From Arthrobacter sp. PAMC 25486 (GTDB taxonomy: Bacteria; Actinomycetota; Actinomycetes; Actinomycetales; Micrococcaceae): 64,000 nt of DNA. Positions 1 through 7,742 of this stretch are shown here, one piece after another. Location: positions 2,564,439-2,628,438 of the forward strand of contig NZ_CP007595.1 in assembly GCF_000785535.1 (NCBI RefSeq), given 5' to 3'. Numbering within the stretch: position 1 is the stretch's first letter; the number at the start of each line of letters is the position of its first letter. Under the pieces are notes generated by a model. It made no database searches, was not told the DNA's origin, and saw only the letters and a list, made by a program, of their open reading frames with translations. The position numbers and the translations under genes were made by a program.

Positions 1-774
1 CTGGTGCGGCTGGGCACCGGCAAAGCTGGCAATGGCCACGGTAACTGTCTGGGTCGCATCATTCGAGAGGATACTGGCGATCAGGTACTCATTCCACGCC
101 GCGATGAACGCGAGGATGGCCGTTGTAAAAACTGCCGGCGCGGCCAGTGGCAAGATGACCTTGCGGAAGGCCTGCCCCGCAGTGCATCCGTCAATGCGGG
201 CCGCCTCCTCCAGCTCCCACGGCATCTCCCTGAAGAAGGATGTCAGGGTGTAGACCGTCAGCGGCAGCACGAAGGAAATGTTGGGTATGATCAGCGCCTG
301 GTAGGTGCCGGTCCAGTTGATGTTGGTGAACAGCTGGAACAGCGGCGTCACGATGGCAACACCCGGGAACATCGATGCACCCAAGACAACGCCCAGAACA
401 AGGAACTTTCCGCGGAAGTTGAGCCTGGCCAGTGCGTAGGCCGCGAACACACCAAATAGCAGTGCGACGACGGTCGTGACTCCTGAGATGAACAGCGAGT
501 TCAGCAGCGCCCTGTCAAGGTGATTGCCCCTTTCGGACGAGAACGCCGTAGCAAAGTTATCCCAGGTGACGTGCGTGAAAAATGGTGTGGGGTCAAAGGT
601 GTAGCCAACATCCCTGAAGGCGGTGACCACCATCCAGTAGAACGGCAGCAGGCACCAAATGACAATGACTGCGGCGCTGATGTAGGTCCGCGAACTGGCC
701 CAGCGTTCACGGCGCCGGGCAACGCCCTTGGCAGCGGCAGTGTGGGCATCGGTGGATTGGGTCATGATACTCAT
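1..774 (-). CDS. Carbohydrate ABC transporter permease, MalG-like (3' end missing)
   Basis: This is an inner-membrane permease subunit of a binding-protein-dependent sugar importer. It pairs with the MalF-like permease just upstream. The 258 codons in the window lack a stop and run off the left edge. The EAA loop that contacts the ATPase is visible near 160-200, reading EAARIDG followed by the expected LP-type segment. The last residues in the window read ASFAGAQPHQ, which in MalG-type proteins lies shortly before the C-terminus, so perhaps 30-50 residues are missing. The ATG at 774 overlaps the TGA of the upstream permease by 4 bp (ATGA), so translation is probably coupled. The transported sugar cannot be read from the sequence. 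Confidence 0.9.
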   Translation of the reverse strand, partial: MSIMTQSTDAHTAAAKGVARRRERWASSRTYISAAVIVIWCLLPFYWMVVTAFRDVGYTFDPTPFFTHVTWDNFATAFSSERGNHLDRALLNSLFISGVTTVVALLFGVFAAYALARLNFRGKFLVLGVVLGASMFPGVAIVTPLFQLFTNINWTGTYQALIIPNISFVLPLTVYTLTSFFREMPWELEEAARIDGCTAGQAFRKVILPLAAPAVFTTAILAFIAAWNEYLIASILSNDATQTVTVAIASFAGAQPHQ

Positions 775-1802
775 TTCAGCTTCCCCCTCGCTCCGCCACT
801 TGCGGATTCAACAGCATTGGCCCCGAGGAACCTGACAAAGATGAATGCCACGATGAAGATGATCAGGAACGTAATCGTCGACAGGGCTGCTGCGGAGTTG
901 AAACCGATCCGGATCTGGTTCACCACCAGGATTGACAGCGTTGTGGTGCCATTGGCGCCGCCTGTCATGATGGCCGGCAGATCGTACATGCGCAGCGCGT
1001 CCAGGATGCGGAACAGGATTGCCACCATCAGCGCGGGTTTCACGAGGGGCAGGGTGATCAACCGGAAGCGCTGCCATGCCGAAGCCCCGTCCACTTTTGC
1101 CGCCTCATAAATGTCCGAGGGGATCATTTGGAGTCCGGCCAGAATCAGCAGCGCCATGAACGGTGTGGTTTTCCAGATGTCGGCGATGATGATGGCGGCG
1201 CGGGCCGGACCCTCGCTGCCCGTCCACAGGATTGAGGTGTTGAACAGAGTGTTGGCAATCCCCTCAAAGGCAAAGATGAAGAACCACAGCTTGGCGGTCA
1301 CTGCTGTGGGAATGGCCCACGGCACCAGAACGGCCGCCCGGAGCACACTGCGGCCCTTGAAGGCACGGGCCATGATGATGGCCATCCAGAACCCGAGGAT
1401 GGTTTCAAAGAAAACCGTCACCACCGTGAAGAAGAATGTCACTCCCGTTGCGGACCAGAACTGCGCCCCCAGGGTGCCGGGCGGGCAACTGACAGTTTCA
1501 CCGCCGGGTCCGGTGCACTGTTGGAACAGCCAATGAAGATAATTGGCGAAACCGGCAAATCCCCCGGCAACAAATGTTCCCGTCACAGGGTCCAGGCCTT
1601 CATCATGCTCCAGGGACATGATGATGGCGTTGACCACCGGGTAAAGGATGACGATGGCCAGGACCACCATAGTTGGCACGATCAGCAGCGCCGCCAACCT
1701 GCCCTGGGTCTTTTCCTTGCGGTCCATTCCCACTTCTCTATTGCCACCAGGCATGCGTGCCGCGGTGCTGGTTTTGGCTTGTGGGTCCACGTTTGCGGAC
1801 AT
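771..1802 (-). CDS. Carbohydrate ABC transporter permease, MalF-like
   Basis: This multi-span permease subunit of a sugar ABC importer works with the MalG-like subunit downstream and the lipoprotein upstream. A hydrophilic N-terminus is followed by a first membrane span (LLIVPTMVVLAIVILYPVV), a periplasmic segment, then further spans. The EAA motif EAAKVDGASAWQRF precedes the last spans, as in MalF/UgpA. I place the start at the ATG at 1802 because GGGG-cagga precedes it. An ATG five codons upstream (1817) is the alternative. The C-terminal tail is basic and glycine-rich. The gene is 86 bp downstream of the binding-protein gene in the same operon. Confidence 0.9.
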   Translation of the reverse strand: MSANVDPQAKTSTAARMPGGNREVGMDRKEKTQGRLAALLIVPTMVVLAIVILYPVVNAIIMSLEHDEGLDPVTGTFVAGGFAGFANYLHWLFQQCTGPGGETVSCPPGTLGAQFWSATGVTFFFTVVTVFFETILGFWMAIIMARAFKGRSVLRAAVLVPWAIPTAVTAKLWFFIFAFEGIANTLFNTSILWTGSEGPARAAIIIADIWKTTPFMALLILAGLQMIPSDIYEAAKVDGASAWQRFRLITLPLVKPALMVAILFRILDALRMYDLPAIMTGGANGTTTLSILVVNQIRIGFNSAAALSTITFLIIFIVAFIFVRFLGANAVESASGGARGKLK

Positions 1803-1888
1803 TCCTGCCCCTTTCATCGCTCTCGCTTGTCAGCACAGTCCAACCCGGCGCTGGCACCCGCATCGGCTGCCAACGCCGGAAGGGTCTG

Positions 1889-3175
1889 CTACTTGGACCC
1901 TGTTGTGTTGATGGCGGCTTCCATGTCGTTCAGGGCCTGATCAACGGTTTTGGTCCCTTGCAGGGCCGCGAAACTGTTTTGCTGGATGGCCTGGGTGACG
2001 GCCGGATAGAACGGTGTCACTGGACGCGGGACTGCGTTCAGGATTGAGGTCTTTAGCACTGGCAGGTACGGCAGCTTGGAAATCAAGTCGGCATCGTCAT
2101 ACAGGGATTCCAGCACGGGTGCCAGCGAGCCCTGTGTGGCATAGAACTTCTGAGTTTCCTCGGTCGTCATGAAGGCCAGGAAGTCCTTGGCCGTGGCCTT
2201 GTTCTTCGAGTACACGCTTACCCCCATGTTGTGCCCGCCCAGGGTGGAAGCTCCGGGACCGTCCTTGCCCGGAAGCGGGGCAACACCAAAGGTGTCCTTC
2301 ACCGTGGAGGAACCGTCGGTCTTGGCAAGGTTGTAGACGTAGGGCCAGTTGCGCAGGAACAACAATTTGCCGGCTTCAAAGGACTGGCGTCCTTGTTCTT
2401 CCTGATAGGTCTGCGCCTGCTTGGGAATGTTGCCGTCCTTGAACCCATCCACGAGGTTTTGCAGCCCTGCCTTGGCTTCCGGCGAGTTCACCGTGGCCTT
2501 GCCATCCTTGTCAACAATTGATCCGCCCTGGCTGTTGATGGCCTCGGAAACATTGACGGTCAGGCCCTCATACTGTGCGAACTGGCCGGCGTAGCAGTCG
2601 ATGCCCTTGTCCTTGGCGATCGAACACATGCCCATCATTTCCTCCCAGGTTTTGGGCGGTGTCGGGACCAGGTCCTTGCGGTAGTACAGCAAGCCGCCGT
2701 CGGAGGTCTGCGGGAGCGTGTACAGGACATCCTTGTACGTTCCGGTCTGCACAGTGGCTGGAAGCATGCCCTCGGTGGAGGCCGCCATCTTGTCCTTCAA
2801 AGGCTGCAGCCAGCCCTTGGCGGCAAATTCCGCCGTCCAAATGACATCGACGCTCGCAACATCGTAGTCAACATTCTTGGCCTGAAAGTTCTTCACCAAG
2901 TCATCGTGCTGCTGGTCCGCGTTGTCGGACTGTTCCTTGAATGTGACCTTTTCATCCGGGTGCGCAGCATTCCACTTGTCAAGGAGCGGACGCACGACAT
3001 TCGAGTTGTCCTTGCCCTGCACATATGTAATGGGGCCTCGTCCGTCAAGGTTTTCATCCGCGGCGCCGCCCCCGCCTCCGCCGCCGCCTGTCCCGCCGCT
3101 GCACGCGGTCAGCGCCATCGCCATGACTGCGGCCACCGCCAGCGGCAAACGCATTCTGCTTGTCTTCGTTCCCAT
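1889..3175 (-). CDS. Extracellular sugar-binding lipoprotein of ABC importer (family 1 SBP)
   Basis: This is the solute receptor that captures sugar outside the membrane and delivers it to the two permeases downstream. From the chosen start the protein has 428 residues. A positively charged N-terminus and a hydrophobic stretch end in a lipobox (LTAC), giving lipidation at Cys25, then a Gly-rich linker. The body shows typical MalE/UgpB-like features, including SFEAGKLLFLRNWPYVY and GGHNMGVSVYSKNK. I prefer the ATG at 3175: AGGAG lies 7 nt upstream of it but only 1 nt upstream of the ATG at 3181. It is first in the operon, directly after the LacI-type operator at 3277-3290. No ATPase gene is present; actinobacteria often use a shared MsmK-type ATPase. 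Confidence 0.92.
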   Translation of the reverse strand: MGTKTSRMRLPLAVAAVMAMALTACSGGTGGGGGGGGAADENLDGRGPITYVQGKDNSNVVRPLLDKWNAAHPDEKVTFKEQSDNADQQHDDLVKNFQAKNVDYDVASVDVIWTAEFAAKGWLQPLKDKMAASTEGMLPATVQTGTYKDVLYTLPQTSDGGLLYYRKDLVPTPPKTWEEMMGMCSIAKDKGIDCYAGQFAQYEGLTVNVSEAINSQGGSIVDKDGKATVNSPEAKAGLQNLVDGFKDGNIPKQAQTYQEEQGRQSFEAGKLLFLRNWPYVYNLAKTDGSSTVKDTFGVAPLPGKDGPGASTLGGHNMGVSVYSKNKATAKDFLAFMTTEETQKFYATQGSLAPVLESLYDDADLISKLPYLPVLKTSILNAVPRPVTPFYPAVTQAIQQNSFAALQGTKTVDQALNDMEAAINTTGSK

Positions 3176-3276
3176 GCCCATGCTCCTAAATTCAATGATT
3201 TCCGGTTGCAACACGCAGCTCGACGATGCGCGCACTTAAGTGGTGCAACTCACACTAATGAGTTGATCCGCCATCG

Positions 3277-3290
3277 TGCAAGCGCTTGCA
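3277..3290. promoter_or_regulatory. LacI-family operator, perfect 14-bp palindrome
   Basis: TGCAAGCGCTTGCA is a perfect palindrome with the central CG typical of LacI/GalR/CcpA operators. It lies about 100 bp upstream of the binding-protein start. A second weaker inverted repeat (AACTCA/TGAGTT, 3247-3264) sits between it and the gene. It probably binds a sugar-responsive LacI-type repressor; none is encoded in the window. Confidence 0.75.
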
Positions 3291-3319
3291 CATATTCGTT
3301 ATCAATTGTTATGGGAACG

Positions 3320-3362
3320 CCAAAGGGCGGTGGCCGCCTTGCAGGCAGCCACCGCCCTTTGG
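3320..3362 (-). terminator. Stem-loop after the LEA-like gene
   Basis: A 15-bp perfect stem (3320-3334 with 3348-3362) encloses a 13-nt loop, 21 bp beyond the stop codon at 3384. The T-rich side (ggtttt) is on the + strand, so as a minus-strand terminator it lacks a U tail. It also insulates the sugar operon promoter region. Confidence 0.6.
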
Positions 3363-3383
3363 TTTTCAGGAGGTAATTTATTG

Positions 3384-3746
3384 TTACTTGTCGTGCTTGA
3401 AGAACCCGGCAATCTTGGAACCAAGTCCCTTGACATTCTCTACCGCGTCTTCGGCAAATTCCTTCACGTTTTCAACGGCATCTTCAGTGAATTCCTTTAC
3501 GTTCTCGGCTGCATCGCCGGCGAATTCCTTCACGTTCTCAACAGCGTCCTCGGTGAATTCCTTCACGTTCTCGCCAACGTCGCCTGCCACGGCCTTGGCC
3601 TTTTCGCTTGCGTCCCCGGCAAAGTCCTTCACGTTCTCCATTGCATCCGTAGCGAAGTCCTTGGCTTTTTCGGCGCCTTCGGATCCTGCATTGGCTGCAG
3701 AGCCAACAGCGTTTTCAACTACGTTTTCGGCATTGTTCTCAGTCAT
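3384..3746 (-). CDS. LEA-like protein of 11-residue amphipathic repeats
   Basis: This 120-residue, highly charged, Cys- and Trp-free protein has residues 25-112 made of eight consecutive 11-residue units related to VENVKEFAEDA. A short C-terminal tail reads GFFKHDK. The pattern matches group-3 LEA-like or YtxH/apolipoprotein-like amphipathic helices and should form one long helix or coil. In known families such proteins protect membranes or proteins during desiccation or osmotic stress; that role here is inference. The start at 3746 has AAGGAAGG 4 nt upstream. An ATG 17 codons further up lacks a site. It is the last gene after the Asp23 cluster (71-bp gap), which supports an envelope-stress link. 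Confidence 0.85.
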   Translation of the reverse strand: MTENNAENVVENAVGSAANAGSEGAEKAKDFATDAMENVKDFAGDASEKAKAVAGDVGENVKEFTEDAVENVKEFAGDAAENVKEFTEDAVENVKEFAEDAVENVKGLGSKIAGFFKHDK

Positions 3747-3817
3747 GTTGCCTTCCTTGTTCCATTGCTGCCAGTCCCCCAAGCAGAAAGCACCCAAGGG
3801 TGTTGCTAAAACTGAGA

Positions 3818-4438
3818 CTAGCGGACTCTCTCAGCTTTCGTGAAGCGTGACCGTGCAGCCGCGCCGATACTCAGGAGCACCGGAACCTCAAGTCCTAGAA
3901 GTTCATCCAGCGCCGCCACCAATTCACTAATTTCCTGGGCGACTTCATGCGGGGCGACACCTTGTCGCGGCAGCACCCTTGCCTTGAGCGCGGTCTGTCC
4001 CTTGAAGTCATAACTTGTCACCGAAACACTCAGGAGGTCCGTGCGCTCCAGCAACGCGCTCTTCAGCGCCTGCTCAGCCACAGCGCAACTGAGCTTGACC
4101 GCACCGGGGGCTCCGTCGTCGTCCGTGTTTCCTTGATAGGAAACCAGCGTGTTGGCGCGCCCCTTGCCCTGGCCGGCAATCCACGAAATCATCACCACAA
4201 TGATGACCACAAAGACGGCAGCCGCGGCAAACCAAATCCAACTCTGCGAGGTGACGATCAGCCGGGTGCGCCGCTCAAAGTCCGCGACCCATTCCATCTG
4301 CGCGCCGGCATAGTTCTGCCACCACTGCGCGGCGGCGGGGACGGTTGCAATCAGGGTCAGCCCCGAGCCCGTGATCAGCAGCAAAAGGCCGATCAGGGTC
4401 AACATCACCCGATTGAATCCACGGGGAGTGCCGTTCAT
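3818..4438 (-). CDS. AmaP-like membrane protein of the Asp23 cluster
   Basis: The 206-residue protein has two membrane spans (about residues 11-33 and 66-88) followed by a cytoplasmic alpha/beta domain of about 110 residues. This is the architecture of AmaP, the membrane anchor for Asp23. The C-terminal part carries the VSVTSYDFKGQTALKARVLP-type strand seen in Asp23-associated anchors. It overlaps the preceding DUF6286 gene by 4 bp, as expected for a co-translated operon. It probably tethers or modulates the two Asp23 proteins at the inner membrane. Assignment rests on context and topology more than on a diagnostic motif. Confidence 0.7.
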   Translation of the reverse strand: MNGTPRGFNRVMLTLIGLLLLITGSGLTLIATVPAAAQWWQNYAGAQMEWVADFERRTRLIVTSQSWIWFAAAAVFVVIIVVMISWIAGQGKGRANTLVSYQGNTDDDGAPGAVKLSCAVAEQALKSALLERTDLLSVSVTSYDFKGQTALKARVLPRQGVAPHEVAQEISELVAALDELLGLEVPVLLSIGAAARSRFTKAERVR

Positions 4439-5010
4439 ACGCCGATCACCCCGCTGTCGGCGAGCTTCACGGTGACGGTTGGTGCGGGGTAGAGATCCAT
4501 GGCCGCGAGCTCGGACTCAACAGCTGCCTTGATGCGCGGCTCCGAGAGGCGGATTCCCGATGTGGGGCGGATGTTGACGTACACGTGCTTGGCCGAGACC
4601 GTCACCATGACCTGCTCGCGGGTGACGCCGGCTGCCATGCGGGCGCTTCTGGCCAGCGCCGAGGCAATGACCTCATCCTCGACCACAATGGCGACGCGCG
4701 GGTGGGCGATGGTGTGGCGGGCCCGGCGCCCGGGAAGCAGGCCGTTGGCCAGAAAGATGATGCCGAGAAGTGCCAGCAGAACGCCGGCAGCAGTCAGCAG
4801 GAGGGACGGGTAGTTCCCCGGCAGCTCGGCAAGCCATTGCCCGAAGGAGATCGGATCCATAAGCCATGTGGGCTGCCCCAGCCCTGCCAGCAACATTTCC
4901 AGCAGGCAATAGACGGCGGCAATGGTGATAATGATGGCGGTGAAGACGGCCAGTGGCGAGCGTGACGAATGTGTTTCCCGGCGCAGCACCTTTTGTGTGA
5001 AAGCGCTCAT
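4435..5010 (-). CDS. DUF6286 family membrane protein
   Basis: This 191-residue protein has two membrane spans (about 20-42 and 70-90) and a C-terminal soluble domain (VEDEVIASALARSARMAAGV...VNIRPTSGIR) resembling the DUF6286 proteins found beside Asp23 genes in actinobacteria. Its start overlaps the upstream Asp23 stop by 4 bp, and its own stop overlaps the next start. The function is unknown; the context points to envelope homeostasis. Confidence 0.7.
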   Translation of the reverse strand: MSAFTQKVLRRETHSSRSPLAVFTAIIITIAAVYCLLEMLLAGLGQPTWLMDPISFGQWLAELPGNYPSLLLTAAGVLLALLGIIFLANGLLPGRRARHTIAHPRVAIVVEDEVIASALARSARMAAGVTREQVMVTVSAKHVYVNIRPTSGIRLSEPRIKAAVESELAAMDLYPAPTVTVKLADSGVIGV

Positions 5011-5420
5011 GACACGCGCCCGTCGTCGCGGGTGAGGACACCGGAAATTCGCACGTCCACGCAGCTGAGCTGTGATCCGGTCAAGTGTTCAACCTGGGCC
5101 AGAATCAGTGCCTTGGCTGCCGTGGCGCGTGCCAGAATACTGCCGCCACCCTGCGTCACACGCCCGGGATTCTGCCGGATCTGCGCCAGCGACGGGGCAC
5201 CGATGACTGAGGAGATCGACAGGGCCAGGGCCCCCGCCTCATCTGACCAGCTGACACGGACCTGCCCCGGCGCCACGGCGAGGACTTCTGCCGCCGCCAC
5301 CTTGGCCACAGAGGTCAGCGCCTGGGTGCTGATGCGGTTGTGCCCGGCAAACCCCCCGGAGGTCACGGCGGTGTCCTGGAACCCACTTGCAGGAGCTTTG
5401 TTCACCGATAGCTGTGTCAC
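5007..5420 (-). CDS. Asp23/Gls24 family envelope stress response protein
   Basis: This 137-residue protein has the Asp23 core: a start around NRISTQALTSVAKVAAAEVLAV, then a VRVSWSDEAGALALSISS-type strand and a C-terminal VEHLTGSQLSCVDVRISGV segment. Asp23 proteins assemble at the membrane and respond to alkaline or cell-wall stress. It is the shorter of two paralogues in this operon (the other is at 5605-6150). It overlaps the genes on both sides by 4 bp. Confidence 0.8.
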   Translation of the reverse strand: MTQLSVNKAPASGFQDTAVTSGGFAGHNRISTQALTSVAKVAAAEVLAVAPGQVRVSWSDEAGALALSISSVIGAPSLAQIRQNPGRVTQGGGSILARATAAKALILAQVEHLTGSQLSCVDVRISGVLTRDDGRVS

Positions 5421-5608
5421 GACGAGGAGCGCCGTCCGGTCAGGGCATCAAGGACGCCCCGCCAATCAAGTTTCCCGCTAGCAGCACGGCCAACGAATGC
5501 CCCGACGGCGATGAACACTACCGAGACCACAAAGCCCCAAAAGCCGAAGGCGAAACTCATGAATGCCAGGAAGGCACCGAAGGCCGCGCACACTACGCTG
5601 AGATTCAT
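5417..5608 (-). CDS. Small two-span membrane protein (DUF2273-like)
   Basis: The 63-residue protein is almost entirely hydrophobic up to residue 42, with two closely spaced spans, then a short basic/serine tail (GKLDWRGVLDALTGRRSSS). The size, topology and position between two Asp23 genes match the DUF2273 proteins known from AmaP/Asp23 operons. It overlaps both neighbours by 4 bp, which strongly supports it being a real gene. Confidence 0.75.
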   Translation of the reverse strand: MNLSVVCAAFGAFLAFMSFAFGFWGFVVSVVFIAVGAFVGRAASGKLDWRGVLDALTGRRSSS

Positions 5609-6150
5609 GACTGTTCCCCTGTTTCTGTTGGGTTGATGTGCGATGTCTCGGGTGTTTCAGTCTTTTCGGAGGCCGCGGCCCCGCCGACTGCGGGCTTGGC
5701 GGCGGCACTGATTCTGTCGGCGAAGCGCGGACGTGCAGCGGGTTTTTCAGCGTCGGACACGGGGATGAACACGTCTGTGATCTCAATGTTCACTTCAATG
5801 ACATCGCGGCCGACAAGGTCCTCCACGGCCGCGTAAACAGCTGCCCGGACCGTGTTCGCCAGCGTTTGCAGCGGGTAACCGTATTCGGCTGTCAGGACGA
5901 TGTCCACGGCAACCTGGGACTCGCCAACTTCTACGCGAACACCCTGCGTCAGATCCGTGGCGCCGACCACTTCACGGATTGCACCGATGGACCGGGATGC
6001 CCCGGAGCCCAGCGCGTGGATCCCGGCAACACCGCGCACCGCAACGCCAACCACCTTGGCCACAGCCGTCTCGGCAATGACCGTTCGGCCTTGGGTGTCG
6101 TCAAGGCCGTTTGAGGCCGGGACACTCGATGCAAGATTGTGCGAGTCCAT
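5605..6150 (-). CDS. Asp23/Gls24 family envelope stress response protein (first gene of operon)
   Basis: The 181-residue protein contains the full Asp23 domain: GRTVIAETAVAKVVGVAVRG, then VEVGESQVAVDIVLTAEYGYPL, then a DVIEVNIEITDVFIP strand at about residues 35-140. A low-complexity acidic/alanine C-terminal tail follows. AAAGGG sits upstream of the ATG. As the first gene it starts a five-gene chain (6150 down to 3818) in which every junction overlaps by 4 bp. Two Asp23 proteins of different length suggest a hetero-oligomeric membrane-associated layer. Confidence 0.85.
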   Translation of the reverse strand: MDSHNLASSVPASNGLDDTQGRTVIAETAVAKVVGVAVRGVAGIHALGSGASRSIGAIREVVGATDLTQGVRVEVGESQVAVDIVLTAEYGYPLQTLANTVRAAVYAAVEDLVGRDVIEVNIEITDVFIPVSDAEKPAARPRFADRISAAAKPAVGGAAASEKTETPETSHINPTETGEQS

Positions 6151-6175
6151 GGACGCACCCTTTCTGTTTCTCCTA

Positions 6176-6560
6176 CGGTAAGCCTATGTACAGCGTAGTT
6201 GAGGGGCAACGCCGCCGTGACTTAAGGGTGGTCCAGCCGCTCCCCCAGTCTTATCTGCTGCGGGTTTATCTGCTGCGGGGCCATTGTTCCCGTCGCGGGA
6301 AGGGCACAGGGCGGGCTCGGGTGCCGAGCTGCAAAAATGGTCCCGATCCCGCTATCTGACACCGGGATCGGCGGGATCCGTAAGCGGGAGCGGGATCATT
6401 TTCCGGATTTTGGCGGTGCCCCCACGAAAAAAGGGTGCTTTCCTTCACAACGGGTGTTCTACCACCGGCGCTAACCGCAACCACCGGCTTTTCGCAATGT
6501 GGCGGACAGAGTTCGGCTACACCAATGGTTACACCCAGCCATTTTCGGCCCCCGGGCAAA
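6176..6560. other. Gene-free region with short repeats upstream of the Asp23 operon
   Basis: I see no convincing gene here. The region must hold the Asp23 operon promoter. It contains a 15-bp tandem duplication (TTATCTGCTGCGGG-type, 6251-6280). A cluster of alternating GATCCCG and CGGGATC words between about 6343 and 6396 could form mutually exclusive hairpins. Confidence 0.5.
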
Positions 6561-6590
6561 AAGAAAGACCCCTTATTTCTAAGGGGTCTT
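6561..6590 (-). terminator. Rho-independent terminator of the tRNA operon
   Basis: A perfect 10-bp stem (6565-6574/6581-6590, AAGACCCCTT) has a 6-nt loop and on the minus strand is followed by TTTCTTTTT. It lies just past the 3' end of tRNA-Phe and ends the Glu-Asp-Phe transcript. Confidence 0.9.
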
Positions 6591-6592
6591 GC

Positions 6593-6668
6593 TGGTGGCT
6601 CCGACCGGCGTCGATCCGGTGACCTTTCGATTTTCAGTCGAACGCTCTACCAACTGAGCTACAGAGCC
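6593..6668 (-). tRNA. tRNA-Phe (GAA)
   Basis: It folds as a standard cloverleaf. The acceptor GGCTCTG pairs with CGGAGCC (one G-U pair), the anticodon GAA lies in CTGAAAA, and the T-loop is TTCGA-like. The CCA end is encoded, unlike in the neighbouring Asp and Glu tRNAs. Confidence 0.97.
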
Positions 6669-6725
6669 TTGGTGATCTGAAAATCTCGTCACCAGATCTT
6701 CTTGCACTAGTCAAGAAAACCAAAG

Positions 6726-6799
6726 CGACCCTGACGGGACTCGAACCCGCGACCTCCGCCGTGACAGGGCGGCGCGCTAACCAACTGCGCTACAGGGCC
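6726..6799 (-). tRNA. tRNA-Asp (GTC)
   Basis: The cloverleaf has acceptor GGCCCTG/CAGGGTC, anticodon GTC in the loop CTGTCAC, and GGTTCGAGTC in the T arm. The discriminator is G and CCA is not encoded. Confidence 0.97.
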
Positions 6800-6900
6800 A
6801 TACGTTTACTGCGTTTTGTTGCCATCAACACTCTCGTGTGATTTTCACGAGTTATAGCGTACCAGCAAATTTCTTACTGATTTACCACTCACTCGCAACG

Positions 6901-6973
6901 TACCCCCAACGGGATTCGAACCCGTGCCGCCGCCGTGAAAGGGCGGTGTCCTAGGCCGCTAGACGATGGGGGC
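6901..6973 (-). tRNA. tRNA-Glu (TTC)
   Basis: The acceptor GCCCCCA pairs with TGGGGGT, the anticodon is TTC in the loop CTTTCAC, and the T arm carries GGTTCGAATC. CCA is not encoded. It is first in the Glu-Asp-Phe cluster. Confidence 0.97.
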
Positions 6974-7190
6974 CTAAGTCTCCTTCAATCCTCTGCATTG
7001 TTTCCAGTGCTTTGGTTCGAAGCGGACTTCAAAAACTATAGGGCTTATTTGTCTAGAACACAAAACGGACGGCGATCCCGGACCCGCAGCCACCACCCCC
7101 TCGCCCCCCGGCACCATCTGCAAGGGCGCGGTTTCCGCTCAAATTCCCCATGAATACGCCATTCTTGCCGCATTTCACTAGGCTGGAGGC

Positions 7191-7598
7191 ATGCAAGTGA
7201 ACCCGTTGGCTTCGATTCCCTCCTTTGGCCCCTTTCGCATGACTGAGGCCGAATTTGATGCTGCCGTGCAGTCGGCTATGGCCGGCATCCCGGCGGATCT
7301 TCGCGCCGAGATGAACAATGTGGCGATCTTCACAGCCGACGACTACATTCCAGGACCCGGCGAGGATCCCGACACTGTGCTCCTTGGCCTCTACGAAGGC
7401 ACCCCGCTCACGGAACGCGATTCCTGGTGGGGAGCGGGCTCGCTGCCTGACCGGATCACCATCTTTCGCGAACCGATCCTGGGCATCTGCCTCAGCCGCG
7501 AGGACGTCATTCACGAGGTCACCGTGACGGTTGTCCACGAGATCGCCCACCACTTCGGCATCAGCGACGAACGCCTGCACGAGCTGGGCTGGGGCTGA
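7191..7598 (+). CDS. Small metallopeptidase-family protein (minimal zincin, HEIAH)
   Basis: This 135-residue protein contains the zinc signature HEIAHHFGISDERL near its C-terminus, where two His bind zinc and the Glu is catalytic. It belongs to the short 'metallopeptidase family' proteins widespread in actinobacteria. No signal peptide is visible, so it is probably cytoplasmic; its substrate is unknown. CTGGAGG precedes the ATG. The N-terminal MTEAEFDAAVQSAMAGIPADL segment is typical of this family. It is monocistronic and follows the tRNA cluster. Confidence 0.85.
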   Translation: MQVNPLASIPSFGPFRMTEAEFDAAVQSAMAGIPADLRAEMNNVAIFTADDYIPGPGEDPDTVLLGLYEGTPLTERDSWWGAGSLPDRITIFREPILGICLSREDVIHEVTVTVVHEIAHHFGISDERLHELGWG

Positions 7599-7742
7599 CC
7601 GCTGTGAACAGTGTTTCCAAAGTGGCAGATGTTGCCAAAGATGTCGGCGCGTCGTAGTGTCAGATCAGCTGTGTAATTGCGTATCCTGCCCTCGACCGGC
7701 AGCGGCGGCGCATTTATCTCCCGATCTGCAGTTAGGCACCGG

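Noticed and set aside
3400..3720. Regularly spaced DNA repeats as a CRISPR array
   Set aside because: The period is exactly 33 bp without unique spacers, and the repeats encode the 11-residue units of a protein.
3286..3843. Long + strand frames rich in Ser/Phe opposite the LEA-like gene
   Set aside because: They are antisense shadows of the 33-bp coding repeats. They have no ribosome-binding site and low-complexity products.
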